Both the position numbers and the translations under genes were made by a program. Of a stretch of DNA of 64,000 nucleotides, positions 33,247 to 42,199 are shown piece after piece. The number at the start of each line of letters is the position of its first letter. Positions within the stretch are counted from its first letter, which is position 1. Under the pieces are notes generated by a model. The model did no database searches, was not told the origin of the DNA, and saw nothing but the letters and a program-made list of their open reading frames with translations. The stretch spans positions 124,001 through 188,000 of the forward strand of contig CAVWCC010000007.1 of the NCBI GenBank assembly GCA_963753385.1, read 5' to 3'. The DNA is from JALZKA01 sp963753385 (GTDB lineage Bacteria > Actinomycetota > Thermoleophilia > Solirubrobacterales > 70-9).

Positions 33247-34236
33247 AGCGCCGCGCGCTCGGCGACAGCGGCATCGAGGTCTCCGAGATCTCGCTCGGCT
33301 CGTGGCTCACCTACTCCGGCGGTGTCGAGCGCGAGCAGGCGGAAGCCTGCACCCGGCGGGCGTTCGAGCTGGGGATCAACTTCTTCGACACGGCGAACGT
33401 CTACGGCCGCGGGGCGGCGGAGGAGGCCTGGGGCGAGATCCTCAGCGACTTCCCGCGCGAGGAGTTCGTGCTCGCCACCAAGGTCTACTTCCAGATGTCG
33501 AGGACGGACCGCGGGCTGTCCGCCGAGCAGATCTCGAAGCAGCTCGACGCCTCACTGCGCCGGCTGCGGACCGACTACGTGGACCTCTACCAGTGCCATC
33601 GCTTCGACGTCGAGACGCCGATCGAGGAGACGATGGAGGCGCTGACGGCGGCGGTCGAGTCGGGCAAGGCCCGCCACATCGGTTTCAGCGAGTGGACGCC
33701 CGAGCAGATCCGCGCCGGACTCGAGGTCCCGCGAGCGGCCAAGTTCGTCTCGTCGCAGCCTCAGTACAACGCGATCTGGCGGGCGCCAGAGGCCGAGGTC
33801 TTTCCGCTCTCCGCCGAGAACGGGATCTCGCAGATCGTCTGGTCCCCCCTCGCGCAGGGCGTGCTGACCGGCAAGTACCGGCCCGGCGAGCCGGCGCCGG
33901 CCGACTCCCGCGCAGCGAGCGAGGGGATGGGCGCGTTCATCGAGCGCTACATGGACGACGAGCTTCTGGCCGCCGTTGGGCGGCTCGACCAGGTCGCCGT
34001 CGAGGCGGGCCTCACCATGGCGCAGCTCGCCCTCGCCTGGGTCCTGCGTCGATCCGAGGTCGCCTCCGCGATCGTCGGCGCCTCGCGCCCGGAGCAGGTC
34101 GAGCAGAACGTCGCCGCGTCGGGCGTCGAGCTCGCGCCCGACACGGTCGCGGCGATCGACGAGGCGACTCGCCGGGCACGTGATCGAGGGACAGCAGCTC
34201 GGTCCGAACGCCGCCGGCGGCGTCAAGCACCGCTGA
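33243..34236 (+). CDS. Aldo/keto reductase, Kv-beta-like (frameshifted end)
   Basis: NADPH-dependent (beta/alpha)8 oxidoreductase of the AKR superfamily, closest in style to potassium-channel beta-subunit relatives. Catalytic tetrad: Asp in FDTANVYG, Tyr in the same motif, Lys in ATKVYF, His in YQCHRFD. Cofactor region: IVWSPLAQGVLTGKY and SAIVGASRPEQVEQN. One extra base near 34171-34176 disrupts the end; correcting it gives VIEGQQLGPNAAGGVKHR and a stop at 34236. GTG 33243 overlaps the leader-ORF stop. Substrate unknown. Confidence 0.87.
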
Positions 34237-34237
34237 C

Positions 34238-35266
34238 CTACTCGGCCTCGCCGGACTCCGCCCAGAGGTTGACGCCGGCCTCACCGGCGTGCCGGTCGAT
34301 CTCGGCGAGCTCGTCGCTGGAGAGCTCGAGCGAATCGAGCGCCGCCACGTTCTGCTCGAGCTGACGGACGCTTGAAGCGCCGACCAGGGTCGAGGTCACG
34401 CGTTCGTCCCGGAGCGTCCAGGCGAGGGCAAGCTGGGCGAGGCTCTGGCCCCGCTCTGCAGCGAGCGCGTTCAGCGCGCGGATCCGCTCCAGGTTCTCCT
34501 CATTCAGCCAGGCCGGGTCGAGCGAGTCGTCGCGCGCCGCCCGCGAGTCGGCGGGGATGCCTTCGAGGTAGCGGTCGGTGAGCATGCCCTGCGCGAGCGG
34601 GGTGAAGACGATGCAGCCGATGCCCTGCTCGCCGAGGACGTTCAGAAGCCGGTCCTCGATCCAGCGGTTCACCATCGAGTACGACGGCTGGTGGATCGTC
34701 AAGGGCGTGCCCAGCCCGCGGAGGATCTGAGCGGCCCGCTCGGTCCGCTCGGGCGAGTAGGACGAGACTCCGGCGTAGAGCGCCTTGCCCTGGCGGACAG
34801 CGGTGTCCAGCGCCCCCATCGTCTCCTCGAGTGGCGTGTCGGGATCGGCCCGGTGGGAGTAGAAGATGTCGACGTAGTCCAGGCCCACGCGCTGGAGGCT
34901 CTGATCGAGACTCGCGAGCAGGTACTTGCGCGAGCCCCGGTCGCCATAGGGCCCGGGCCACATGTCCCAGCCCGCCTTGGTCGAGATGATCAGCTCATCG
35001 CGATACGGGCGCAGGTCCTCCGCCAGGACCCGGCCGAAGTTGATCTCGGCCGAGCCGTAGGGCGGGCCGTAGTTGTTCGCCAGGTCGAAGTGGGTGATGC
35101 CGAGGTCGAACGCCCGCCGCAGGATCGCCCGCGAGGTGTCGACCGGGCGGTCGTCGCCGAAGTTTTGCCAGAGCCCGAGCGAAAGGGCCGGCAGCTCGAG
35201 CCCGCTGCGCCCGCAGCGGCGGTAGCGCATGGCGTCGTAGCGATCGCCGGCGGCGGTATAGGTCAT
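34238..35266 (-). CDS. Aldo/keto reductase, YghZ-like
   Basis: 343-residue AKR similar to L-glyceraldehyde-3-phosphate reductase YghZ. Motifs include GLWQNFGDDRPVD, the tetrad in FDLANNYGPPYGSAE, STKAGWDMWPGPYGD, FYSHRADPDTPLEET, and IVFTPLAQGMLTDRYL. The frame extends upstream, but ATG 35266 fits homology and lies 13 bases after the small dehydrogenase subunit. It is the last gene of the five-gene operon behind the LacI-type operator. It probably reduces a sugar- or keto-derived aldehyde, an inference. Confidence 0.9.
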   Translation of the reverse strand: MTYTAAGDRYDAMRYRRCGRSGLELPALSLGLWQNFGDDRPVDTSRAILRRAFDLGITHFDLANNYGPPYGSAEINFGRVLAEDLRPYRDELIISTKAGWDMWPGPYGDRGSRKYLLASLDQSLQRVGLDYVDIFYSHRADPDTPLEETMGALDTAVRQGKALYAGVSSYSPERTERAAQILRGLGTPLTIHQPSYSMVNRWIEDRLLNVLGEQGIGCIVFTPLAQGMLTDRYLEGIPADSRAARDDSLDPAWLNEENLERIRALNALAAERGQSLAQLALAWTLRDERVTSTLVGASSVRQLEQNVAALDSLELSSDELAEIDRHAGEAGVNLWAESGEAE

Positions 35267-35279
35267 GCGCCGGTGGATA

Positions 35280-35714
35280 TCACGCGGGCGGGGTGGGCCG
35301 GTAGACGGGCCCGCGCTCGACGACCGACGCCAGCAAACCGTCGCGCACGTAGTCGGGCGGGTCGAGGTGCTCGATCGGCACCGCCTCCTGCCCGCGATAG
35401 CCGATGGCCTCGCGCACGCCGTCGTCCAGGAAGTACCCACCGGCCACGACCGTCGTCAGCAGCCCGAACCCCTCCTCGTCCTCGGCGCGCAGGCGCTCGA
35501 CCTCGGTCGCGGGGTCGTCCCCTCGGGCAGCCTCGAGCAGGCGGACCAAACCGTCCACGACGTCCGGGCGGACCGCCAGCACCGCGTCGAGACCGCCGCG
35601 CTCGAGCGCGACCTCGCCCGCCGAGGGCATCCCATCTTCCGCCGGAATCAACTCGTCGGCGAGGGCCGCGAACACGTGGCGGAGCCCGGCGTCGATCGCC
35701 CCAGGGTCGCTCAC
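35280..35714 (-). CDS. Gluconate 2-dehydrogenase subunit 3-like protein
   Basis: 145-residue partner of the following GMC oxidoreductase, like the gamma/hitch-hiker subunit of FAD-dependent sugar dehydrogenases. AALADELIPAEDGMPSAGE (about 13-31) matches the family start, and AGGYFLDDGVREAIGYRGQ near the C-terminus matches its conserved end. Many relatives carry a Tat signal; none is visible here, so the complex is probably cytoplasmic. GTG 35714 overlaps the GMC stop (GTGA). Confidence 0.82.
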   Translation of the reverse strand: MSDPGAIDAGLRHVFAALADELIPAEDGMPSAGEVALERGGLDAVLAVRPDVVDGLVRLLEAARGDDPATEVERLRAEDEEGFGLLTTVVAGGYFLDDGVREAIGYRGQEAVPIEHLDPPDYVRDGLLASVVERGPVYRPTPPA

Positions 35715-37327
35715 AGCGAGCGCCCCTGCTCCCGCCGCTCGGCGATCAGGCGATCGGTGAACCGCAGTGCCATCGCCGCGATCGTCGCGGTCGGGTTCAT
35801 CCCGGACGACGTCGGCCAGACGCTGCCGTCGAAGATGAACAGGTTCGGCACGTCGTGGGTTCGGCCCCACGGATCGACCACCGACGTCGCCGGGTCCGCG
35901 CCCATCATGCAGGTGCCGAGCAGGTGCCAGCCGGTCGCCCTGATCTGCGGCGCCACGATCACGTCGTAGGAGCCCGCTGCCTCCATCGACTCCGTCGCCC
36001 GCTGCTCGTGAAACTCGATCATCCGCCGCGAGTTCTCCGACATCGCGTACTGAAGCTTCGCCGCCGGGATCCCGTCGTCGTCGGTTCGCTCCGAGTCCAG
36101 CACAACGCGGTTGGCCTCCTCCGGAAGGTCCTCGAAGATGAACCCCCACATCGCGGAGTGACCGAGGCGGCGCCGGATCTGCTCGTGGAACCCCTCGCCC
36201 CAGATCGCATTCTCGTCCCCCCACGGATAGGCCTGGGTCATGGCGAGCGGGCCGCCGGTTGGCTGCAGGCCCCACTTGGCGCCGCGCACGAAGTCGCGGG
36301 CAGGATCAGTCTCGTAGAACTCGAGCGAGTGGATGTGCTGGCCCCAGGCGCCCTGGTTCGAACGCAGGTCGTCCTCGAAGAGCCCCAGGACGGTGCCGAA
36401 CGGGTGCATCATCAGGCGCTTCCCGACCAGCCCCGACGAGTTGGCGAGGCCGTCGGGATGCTCGTCCGTCGCCGACAGGAACAGCAGGCGGGGCGTGCCG
36501 ACGCCGTTACAGCAGAGGATCGTGACGGCGGCCCGCTGGACCTGCTCGTGGCCCTCCGAGTCGATGTACTCCGCCCCCTCGACCAGGCCCTTGGAGCTCA
36601 CGATCAGCCGCTTTACCCGCGCGCCAGTGCGCAGCCTCGCGCCGCGCTCGATGGCGTCCGGCCAGTAGGTGATGTCGACGCTCGCCTTGGCGCCCTCGGC
36701 GCAGCCTCGCAGGCACGTGGCGCGCTGCACGCAGGCGCGCAAGCGCCCGTACGGCCGGGTGGCGATCGCGTTCGGGGCGGGCCACCAGTGCCAGCCGAGC
36801 TGGTTGTGGGCCCGGGCTACACGCCGCCCCATCTCGCCGAGCGGGACCGGGGGCATCGGCGGTCCCTGGCCGCCGGGAAACCCGGTGTCTCCCGCCAGGC
36901 CCGAGACGCCCCAGTCCCGCTCGACCCGGACGTAGTAGGGCTCGAGGTCCTCGTAGGTGAGCGGCCAGTCGTCCGCGACGCCGTCGAGCGTGCGCACCCT
37001 GAAGTCGGACGGCATGTTTCGCTGCCAGTGCGCGGCGTAGACCACGGTGCCGCCGCCGACGCCGTTCCACATGAGCGCGGTGATGTCGGAGTCGGAGTCG
37101 TCGACCGGGTAGTCGGCCGGAGCCGCCCGGAGGTTCGGGTCCCAGTTCCAGTCGCGAGCTCCGGTCAGCTCGTAGTCGGGCTCCGCGGCGCGGGCCAGCG
37201 TGTAGTCGGGCCAGTCGCCCTGCTCGAGGCAAACGACGTCGAATCCCTCCTCCACCAGCCGCTTGGCGGCGACCGCGCCGGAGGCGCCGGCGCCGATGAT
37301 CAGGACGTCGGGGTCGGCGTCAGCCAC
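35711..37327 (-). CDS. GMC-family FAD oxidoreductase
   Basis: 538-residue flavoprotein of the glucose-methanol-choline family, in the branch that pairs with a gluconate-dehydrogenase-type subunit (for example glucoside 3-dehydrogenases). FAD-binding GAGASGAVAAKRL is at about 12-24 and LEQGDWPDY follows. NGVGGGTVVYAAHWQR is the flavin-attachment region. The C-terminal GTCMMGADPATSVVD, then FDGSVWPTSSGMNPTATIAAMA, holds the active-site base positions. A cysteine-rich stretch (CVQRATCLRGC) resembles the Fe-S-like insert of sugar dehydrogenases. Start GTG 37327 overlaps the previous gene by eight bases. Confidence 0.9.
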   Translation of the reverse strand: MADADPDVLIIGAGASGAVAAKRLVEEGFDVVCLEQGDWPDYTLARAAEPDYELTGARDWNWDPNLRAAPADYPVDDSDSDITALMWNGVGGGTVVYAAHWQRNMPSDFRVRTLDGVADDWPLTYEDLEPYYVRVERDWGVSGLAGDTGFPGGQGPPMPPVPLGEMGRRVARAHNQLGWHWWPAPNAIATRPYGRLRACVQRATCLRGCAEGAKASVDITYWPDAIERGARLRTGARVKRLIVSSKGLVEGAEYIDSEGHEQVQRAAVTILCCNGVGTPRLLFLSATDEHPDGLANSSGLVGKRLMMHPFGTVLGLFEDDLRSNQGAWGQHIHSLEFYETDPARDFVRGAKWGLQPTGGPLAMTQAYPWGDENAIWGEGFHEQIRRRLGHSAMWGFIFEDLPEEANRVVLDSERTDDDGIPAAKLQYAMSENSRRMIEFHEQRATESMEAAGSYDVIVAPQIRATGWHLLGTCMMGADPATSVVDPWGRTHDVPNLFIFDGSVWPTSSGMNPTATIAAMALRFTDRLIAERREQGRSL

Positions 37328-38678
37328 GCGCGATCACCTCGGTGCCCGCCTCGCGAGTGCCCAGCGCGGTGTCAGCGGCGCGCGGGCCGAAGACGAGGCC
37401 GAGCACGAGCCCGCCGACGTAGCCGGTCTCCTGGAGCCCGCCGAGGTCGGCCCCCGCCACGAACAAGCCCGCCACGGGCTCGCCGTTGCGGTCGAGCGCC
37501 CGGCCCTCGGTGTCGCCGCGCAACCCGCCGAACGTGAACGTGATCGCCGGCTGCACCTCGACCGCGTGGAAGGGCGCCTCGGTGAGCGGTGGCGGCCAGC
37601 CTCCAATCGTGACGTCGTCGGGCGGGGGCGGCGAGCCGGCGGCGGCCGCCTCCACGTCGGCCAGCGTCTGCCGAAGGCGCACCGAGTTCACCCCCCAGCC
37701 GTCAATCGGCGCGACGAGCGCATCCAGCGAGCCCGCGGTCGCCACCCGGGCGCCCGACGCCCGCGCGGCCTCGAAGCGATCGACGACCTGACCGTGGGGG
37801 TACGGGGGGCCAACCGCGTGCTCCACCCGCACCCGCTCGTCACAGAGCAGGACGCCGCGGGACCCCGCCTGGCGCAGGAGCGCCTGGTTGGTGACCTCGT
37901 CTCCGCGGGACTCGTCCGCGAACCGGCGGCCGAACCTGTTCACCACCACGCACGCGTGCGAGTGATACTGGGTCAGAGGCAGATAGTCCTCGGGCTCGAG
38001 CCGTTCCAGCGGGCTGGGCAACATGTGCCCGTAGAACGAATCGAACGCGCCGCTCGTCGCCGCGCCGGCCGCCTGCCCCATCCGCAGGCCGTCACCGACG
38101 CTGTTCGGGTTCGCGCGGAGGGGCATGCGCTCGGCCCCCTCGCCGATCAGCCGCCGCACGAGGCCGGCGTCGCCCTGGAAGCCGCCGGTCGCCAGCAGAA
38201 CGGCGCCGGCCCTGATCTCCGCGTCCCCGGCAGGACCGCTCACCCGGGCGCCGCGCACCTCATCGCCATCGACGATCAGGTCAGTCGCGGCATGCTTGAA
38301 CGCGATCCGCCCACCCTGCTCGATCCGCTCCCGCGCCGCCTCGAGCCACGCCGCGATGTCGATGCGGTGGGCGACGCCGAAGCCCATCTGCCCCTCCCAG
38401 CGCTCGCTGACGTCGACGCCGGCGTCGCGCACCCGCTCGACAGCCGCGTCGTAGGCGTCGACGAGCACGCCGCCCAGCTCGAGGTCGCCGCGCGGGCACA
38501 CCCGTCGCAGCGTCTCGCGATCCGGCGCTGTCCAGAGGATGCCGGCGGAGAGCGCTCCGGAGCCGCCGAGCCTGCCGTCCTTCTCGACCACCACGACATT
38601 CGCCCCCGCCTCGGCCGCCCGGGCGGCGGCGCTCGCGCCGGCGACGCCGCCTCCGACCACCAGCAGGTCGCAGCTCAC
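37320..38678 (-). CDS. FAD-dependent dehydrogenase, fumarate-reductase/KstD type
   Basis: 453-residue flavoprotein of the succinate dehydrogenase/fumarate reductase superfamily. It has the N-terminal dinucleotide motif LLVVGGGVAGASAAARAAEAG, VVVEKDGRLGGSGALSAG, the cap-domain region, GAVLLATGGFQGD, and the C-terminal VQPAITFTFGGLRGDTEGRAL with GLFVAGADLGGL. GTG 38678 gives a clean start; the longer frame upstream is not homologous. It lies between the aldehyde dehydrogenase and GMC genes in one operon. The alkene or keto substrate is unknown. Confidence 0.87.
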   Translation of the reverse strand: MSCDLLVVGGGVAGASAAARAAEAGANVVVVEKDGRLGGSGALSAGILWTAPDRETLRRVCPRGDLELGGVLVDAYDAAVERVRDAGVDVSERWEGQMGFGVAHRIDIAAWLEAARERIEQGGRIAFKHAATDLIVDGDEVRGARVSGPAGDAEIRAGAVLLATGGFQGDAGLVRRLIGEGAERMPLRANPNSVGDGLRMGQAAGAATSGAFDSFYGHMLPSPLERLEPEDYLPLTQYHSHACVVVNRFGRRFADESRGDEVTNQALLRQAGSRGVLLCDERVRVEHAVGPPYPHGQVVDRFEAARASGARVATAGSLDALVAPIDGWGVNSVRLRQTLADVEAAAAGSPPPPDDVTIGGWPPPLTEAPFHAVEVQPAITFTFGGLRGDTEGRALDRNGEPVAGLFVAGADLGGLQETGYVGGLVLGLVFGPRAADTALGTREAGTEVIARG

Positions 38679-38718
38679 GGACGGGCTCGAATAGAAGCGG
38701 GAAAGCTGCGCATCGCGA

Positions 38719-40188
38719 TCAGTACGGGTACTCGACCGCCGTTCGCTGGATGCCGATCCAGCGGCGCTCGGTGAACTCCTCCAGGTTCGCCTCGCCGCCC
38801 GAGCGGCCGCCGAGCCCCGACGCTCCCATGCCGCCGAAGGGCACGTGCGCCTCGTCCAGGCAGGTCGAGTCGTTGACGTGGACCATCCCGGACTCGACAC
38901 GCTCGGCGAATGCGAGGCCGCGATCCATCGAGCCGGTCAGCACCGCGTTCACCAGCCCGTAGTCGGTGTCGTTGGTGAGCTCGAGCGCCTCCTCGTCGCT
39001 CGACGCGGCCATGACCGGGGCGACCGGCGCGAAGATCTCCTCGCGCCAGATCGGCATCTCCGGCGTAACGCCCACGACGACTGTCGGCCTGTAGAACAGC
39101 CCCTCGAACGTGCCGCCCTCGACAACGCGCGCGCCCGCGGCGACCGACCGCTCGAGGATGTCGTGGCCGCGATCGCGCTGCTCCTCGCTGATCATCGGCC
39201 CGAGGCCCACCTCGTCTGTGGCCGGGTCGCCGACCGTGATCGCCTTCGCGCGCTCCGCAAGGCGCTCGACGTAGCGGTCGAACAGGCTCTCGGCGACGAT
39301 GTGGCGACTCGCCGTGATGCAGGTCTGCCCCTGGTAGTGGAACGCCGACCAGGCGCCGATCATGGTCGCCTCTTCGAGGTCGGAGTCGTCGAGCACGACC
39401 AGGGCGTTGTTGCCCCCCAGCTCCAGCGAAACGCGCTTCAGCTGGCCGCCGGCGATCTTCGCGATCTCCCGGCCGACCTCCGAGGAGCCGGTGAAGTGGA
39501 CCATCCGCACGGATGGGTGGGCGACCAGGTGCTCGCCGATCTCGTCGCCGCCGGCGACCACCTGGAGGACCCCGGGCGGGGCCCCGGCCTCGGCAAACAT
39601 CTCCGCGATCAGGAGCGCTCCCGTGATCGGCGTCTGTGGTGCCGGCTTCATCACCACGGTGTTCCCGAGCGCGATCGCCGGGGCGATCACCCTCATCCCG
39701 AGGACGAACGGGAAGTTCCACGGCGTGATCGCGCCGACCACGCCGACGGGAACGCGCTGGACGAGACTGAGCTTGCCGGGGTTGTGCGAGGGGACCACCT
39801 CGGCGGTCGCCCTCGACGTCAGGGCGGCGGCCTCCCAGAGCTCGTTCGCGCCGGCGCCCACCTCGTAGTCCGCCTTGCCGCGGATGCAGCCGGTCTCGCG
39901 GACGATCAGCTCGGCGATCTCATCCCCCCGGTTCGTGACCTGCTGGGCGACCCGCCGCAGGAGGCCCGCCCGGACGTCGTACGGCTCGGCCGCCCACTCG
40001 CGCTGGGCGGCGCGGGCGGAGCTGACCGCGCCCTCCAGGTCGGAAGGCGAGGCGACGCCCGCACTCGTCAGCTCCTCGCCCCGGCCCTTGTCCATCACCG
40101 GGGACGCCGCTGCCCCCTCCGCGTCGCGGAACTCTCCGTCCACGAAGATCTTGCCGGCCCATGGCTTGGACTCGAGCTCGGTCGTCAT
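38719..40188 (-). CDS. Aldehyde dehydrogenase
   Basis: 489-residue NAD(P)-dependent aldehyde dehydrogenase of the benzaldehyde/vanillin-like branch. Motifs: TPWNFPFVLGMRVIAPA, KPAPQTPITG, FTGSSEVGREIA, the general base in LELGGNNALVV, catalytic Cys in GQTCITASRHIV, and PFGGMGASGLGGRSGG. ATG 40188 has GGAGAGG upstream; the longer frame to 40278 runs into the operator. It is the first gene of the operon 40188-34238 (gaps 40, overlap 8, overlap 4, 13). Confidence 0.92.
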   Translation of the reverse strand: MTTELESKPWAGKIFVDGEFRDAEGAAASPVMDKGRGEELTSAGVASPSDLEGAVSSARAAQREWAAEPYDVRAGLLRRVAQQVTNRGDEIAELIVRETGCIRGKADYEVGAGANELWEAAALTSRATAEVVPSHNPGKLSLVQRVPVGVVGAITPWNFPFVLGMRVIAPAIALGNTVVMKPAPQTPITGALLIAEMFAEAGAPPGVLQVVAGGDEIGEHLVAHPSVRMVHFTGSSEVGREIAKIAGGQLKRVSLELGGNNALVVLDDSDLEEATMIGAWSAFHYQGQTCITASRHIVAESLFDRYVERLAERAKAITVGDPATDEVGLGPMISEEQRDRGHDILERSVAAGARVVEGGTFEGLFYRPTVVVGVTPEMPIWREEIFAPVAPVMAASSDEEALELTNDTDYGLVNAVLTGSMDRGLAFAERVESGMVHVNDSTCLDEAHVPFGGMGASGLGGRSGGEANLEEFTERRWIGIQRTAVEYPY

Positions 40189-40259
40189 CCGATCCACCTC
40201 TCCTCGCGTGTTCGGCGCGCCCCCGGCTCGGCGCGCCTGCCGCGCCTGTGGCCGGTGAC

Positions 40260-40306
40260 GGTTAACGTTTTCCGTCACACTAACGAAGGGCCGAGAAGCG
40301 TGTCAA
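40260..40306 (-). promoter_or_regulatory. Promoter and LacI operator of the dehydrogenase operon
   Basis: On the minus strand TTGACA (40301-40306) is followed after 18 bases by TAGTGT (40277-40282). CGGAAAACGTTAACC (40260-40274) lies over the expected transcription start. The operator matches the one before the Gfo/Idh gene at 14 of 15 bases and has the AACGTT centre typical of LacI-family sites. Confidence 0.75.
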
Positions 40307-40327
40307 GCACGCGTCTGAAAGCGAGGT

Positions 40328-40340
40328 GGAAAACGATTCC
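40328..40340 (+). promoter_or_regulatory. LacI-type operator at the regulator's own start
   Basis: GGAAAACGATTCC carries the GGAAAACG half found in the other two sites, with a slightly different second half. It lies between GTG 40326 and ATG 40359, the two candidate starts of the lacI gene, suggesting autoregulation. Confidence 0.6.
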
Positions 40341-40358
40341 CGGGCCCTGCTCACAGCC

Positions 40359-41408
40359 ATGACGAACGCGAGGAAACCGCCGAAGGGATCCCTGACCGAG
40401 GTCTCGCGGCGCGCCGGCGTTTCGATCGCCACCGCCTCGAGGGTCCTGAACCGGTCGAGTCATCCCGTCGCCGACGGGACGCGTGAGCGAGTCCTGGCGG
40501 CGGCCGAGGAGCTCGGCTACTCGCCCAGTGCCCTGGCCCGCGCCCTCGTTACCCAGCGCAGCCGGATCATCGGCGTGATCGTCGGGGACATCGTTGACCC
40601 GTACTTCGCCGAGATCACGCGCGGGATCGAGGACGTGGGGGCCAAGGCCGGCTATCTCACCATCGTCTGCAACGCGGACCGCCGCACCGAGCTCGAGCAG
40701 GACCAGCTGCGGCTCCTGACCGACTACCACGCGGAGGGAGTGATCTTCGCCGGGAGCGGCTACGCGGACGACGAGCGGGGCACGGAGCTCGCGGCGCTCG
40801 TTGACCGGGCGCGTTCGCGGGGCATGAACGTGCTGTCGCTCGCCACGCGCGACTTCGATTGCCCGCGCGTTCTGGTCGACAATCGGGCCGCCGCCTACGA
40901 CCTGACCGACTACCTGATCTCGCTCGGCCACCGCTGGATCGCGTTCATCGCCGGCCCGCCCGGCCTCCACACCTCCGCTCAGCGACTGGCCGGGTTCCAG
41001 GCGGCGATGGAACGCGCCGGACTCGACGGCGACACCCTCTACGAAGGCGACTTCACCTACGACCTGGGCCACGCCGCGGCCGTTCGCATGCTCGCCGGGA
41101 CGGAGCTTCCGGACGCGGTGATCGGGGGCAACGACGAGACCGCGATCGGGGCGATCACGGCCCTCAGGCAAGCGGAGGTCGCGATCCCCGGCCAAATCTC
41201 GGTCGCGGGGATGACCGACACCCGGCTGGCCCGCTTCAGCGACCTGACCACCGTGAACATCCCGCTCTACCAGTTCGGCGCGATCGCTGCGCGCCGCGTG
41301 ATCGCGGGCGAGGTCGACGCCGAGCCGCGCGAGACGGTCCTCCCGCACCGGCTCGTCCCGCGCTCGACAACGGCGCGGCGCGAAACCGCTCAGGCGCAGG
41401 CGAGGTAG
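40359..41408 (+). CDS. LacI-family transcriptional repressor
   Basis: LacI/GalR regulator of 349 residues from ATG 40359 (GTG 40326 is the alternative). Helix-turn-helix LTEVSRRAGVSIATASRVLN (about 12-31), hinge helix SALARALVTQ, then a periplasmic-binding-protein fold: IGVIVGDIVDPYFAEITRGIE, HRWIAFIAGPPG, DAVIGGNDETAIGAITALR, and the family ending SVAGMTDTRLARFSDLTTVNIP. Matching operators precede the aldehyde dehydrogenase operon and the Gfo/Idh-DUF993 operon. The inducer is probably a sugar or derivative. Convergent with, and overlapping by 19 bases, the TIM-barrel gene. Confidence 0.92.
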   Translation: MTNARKPPKGSLTEVSRRAGVSIATASRVLNRSSHPVADGTRERVLAAAEELGYSPSALARALVTQRSRIIGVIVGDIVDPYFAEITRGIEDVGAKAGYLTIVCNADRRTELEQDQLRLLTDYHAEGVIFAGSGYADDERGTELAALVDRARSRGMNVLSLATRDFDCPRVLVDNRAAAYDLTDYLISLGHRWIAFIAGPPGLHTSAQRLAGFQAAMERAGLDGDTLYEGDFTYDLGHAAAVRMLAGTELPDAVIGGNDETAIGAITALRQAEVAIPGQISVAGMTDTRLARFSDLTTVNIPLYQFGAIAARRVIAGEVDAEPRETVLPHRLVPRSTTARRETAQAQAR

Positions 41409-42199
41409 CTCTCGCGGACGCGTTTGATCAGCTCGGCTCCCGGCTCCCGCGCCAGCTCCGAGTTGATCACCTCCACCTCGATCGGGCCGCGGTAGCCGGC
41501 GCGGTCGACCAGGCCGCGCAGCCCCGGGAGGTCGATGGCGCCGTCGCCCATCATGCCGCGGCCCGCCAGAAGATCAGTCGTCGGCACCAGCCAGTCGGAG
41601 ACGTGGTAGCCAAGGATGCGCGACCCGGCCCGCTCGATCTCGCGCTCGAGATCCGGGTCCCACCACACGTGATAGGCGTCGACCACCACGCCGACCTGGG
41701 CCGGGTCGAAGCGCTCAGCGATCCCGTTCGCCTGCCCCAGCGTGACCACGACCGAGCGCTCGACAACCATCATCGGGTGCAGCGGTTCGATCGCGAGGGC
41801 CACACCGTGATCCGCCGCGAACGGGACCAGCCGCTCGATGCCCGCGAGCACCTCGTCGCGGGCGCGCTCGAGCTGCGCTCCCCGCGCGCCGCCGCAAACC
41901 AGCACCAGCACGTCGGTTCCGAGCTCCGCCGCCTCCTCGACCGCGCGCCGGTTGTCGGCGTCGCGCTCGCGGCGCTCGGCCTCGGTGGCAGCCGGGAAGA
42001 AACCGCCCCGGCAGAGGCTGGAGACCTTCAGTCCGGCCGCGCGGATGAGCGCGGCTGAGCCGGGCTCCAGCTTGTGCCGCCATGGCGCGACCCACCGGAT
42101 CCCGGCGCTCGTGCATTCGTCGACCACCTCGGCGAGGCTCAGCTGGTCGGCCGTGATCTGGTTGAAGCTGAGGCGCTCGGGGTCGGGGCCGTGGTTCAC
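41390..42199 (-). CDS. Sugar phosphate isomerase/epimerase-like TIM barrel
   Basis: 269-residue AP-endonuclease-2 (xylose isomerase-like) TIM barrel. Visible metal-site strands are AIEPLHP, GVVVDAYHVWWDPDL, GYHVSDWLVP with a nearby GRGMMGDGAIDLPG, and IEVEVIN with the last glutamate. Such proteins act as epimerases, isomerases, dehydratases or, with small partners, C-glycoside lyases. It ends the operon Gfo/Idh-DUF993-TIM barrel, and its GTG start (42199) overlaps the DUF993 stop by four bases. Substrate not known. Confidence 0.85.
   Translation of the reverse strand: MNHGPDPERLSFNQITADQLSLAEVVDECTSAGIRWVAPWRHKLEPGSAALIRAAGLKVSSLCRGGFFPAATEAERRERDADNRRAVEEAAELGTDVLVLVCGGARGAQLERARDEVLAGIERLVPFAADHGVALAIEPLHPMMVVERSVVVTLGQANGIAERFDPAQVGVVVDAYHVWWDPDLEREIERAGSRILGYHVSDWLVPTTDLLAGRGMMGDGAIDLPGLRGLVDRAGYRGPIEVEVINSELAREPGAELIKRVRESYLACA

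Noticed and set aside
34691..37537. A 948-residue plus-strand frame over the GMC and aldo/keto reductase genes
   Set aside because: Arg/Pro/Gly-rich shadow of well-supported minus-strand genes with no recognisable domain.
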